From Haplomitrium mnioides (taxonomy: Eukaryota; Marchantiophyta; Haplomitriopsida; Calobryales), in assembly GCA_049999725.1 (NCBI GenBank), contig JBNGIS010017712.1:46146-100777 (forward strand): a stretch of 54,632 bases of DNA, read 5' to 3'. Of the stretch, positions 54,622 to 54,632 are shown piece by piece; the first letter of the stretch is position 1; every line of letters begins with the position of its first letter. Below the pieces are notes generated by a model, which had not been told where the DNA came from, searched no databases, and saw only the letters and a program-made list of their open reading frames with translations. A program made the position numbers and the translations under genes.

Positions 54622-54632
54622 TGTTTCTTTTA

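Larger units (their letters stand above)
50170..54632 (-). mobile_element. Ty3/gypsy chromovirus, element 2 (runs off the window)
   Basis: A second copy of the family of element 1, in reverse orientation. It has its 3' LTR 50170-50738, polypurine tract, chromodomain, integrase, RNase H, reverse transcriptase, protease and most of gag. The 5' LTR lies outside. The coding part is better kept than in element 1: several stops of element 1 are sense codons here. It is not intact: stops remain near the RNase H-integrase link, in the integrase region and in the chromodomain. A 100-base gap lies in RT/RNase H. Confidence 0.92.

Overview
The window is nuclear DNA of a land plant. It has intron-rich genes with GT..AG introns, plant-type LTR retrotransposons (a chromodomain Ty3/gypsy family primed by initiator tRNA-Met, and Ty1/copia), a LINE with an AP-type endonuclease, and a plant-specific actin-binding gene (SCAB). 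The proteins differ enough from the flowering-plant versions I know that a non-seed plant (bryophyte, lycophyte or fern) seems more likely. That placement is inference, and the sequence does not name a species.

Layout. 0-12.2 kb is a graveyard of nested elements: a decayed DUF7869-type gene (+), a copia gag/protease fragment (-), and an old gypsy element (-) split inside its reverse transcriptase by a younger complete gypsy element (4282-10468, +) whose two LTRs, primer site and polypurine tract are still readable. 12.2-17.2 kb is satellite DNA: a degenerate ~60-bp array, a long 33-bp array, and an array of alternating 38/39-bp units. 17.9-21.4 kb holds a mitochondrial OXA1-type insertase gene (-, 10 exons, 478 aa). 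Only 326 bp away, divergently, starts a SAICAR synthetase gene (+, 12 exons, 394 aa; 21686-39910). Its eighth intron is 14.7 kb long and is filled by one copia element (-, LTRs near 24744-24999 and 38778-39017). That copia carries two LINE insertions, five copies of an undescribed ~530-bp repeat and two copies of a smaller 5'-truncated retroposon with clear target-site duplications. 39.9-43.4 kb is intergenic. 43.4-46.8 kb holds a complete SCAB gene (+, 12 exons, 481 aa). Tail-to-tail with it is a gene encoding a coiled coil plus a GIL1/IRKI-like C-terminal domain (-, 3' part clear, 5' part unresolved). From 49.3 kb to the end are a ~60-bp tandem array, a gypsy LTR broken by a second insertion of the same family, and that second element (-), which runs off the window.

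The three well-defined genes (OXA1 for mitochondrial membrane insertion, PUR7 for purine synthesis, SCAB for actin bundling) have complete reading frames across all junctions I worked out, so they look functional. The OXA1/PUR7 pair probably shares a compact promoter. The mobile elements mostly look dead. When the two gypsy copies are compared, most private stop codons in the first copy are C-to-T or G-to-A changes, as expected from methylated-cytosine decay. The most unusual content is the intron-8 composite and its undescribed repeat, which has a conserved hairpin, and the CACGTG-box clusters in the gypsy LTRs.
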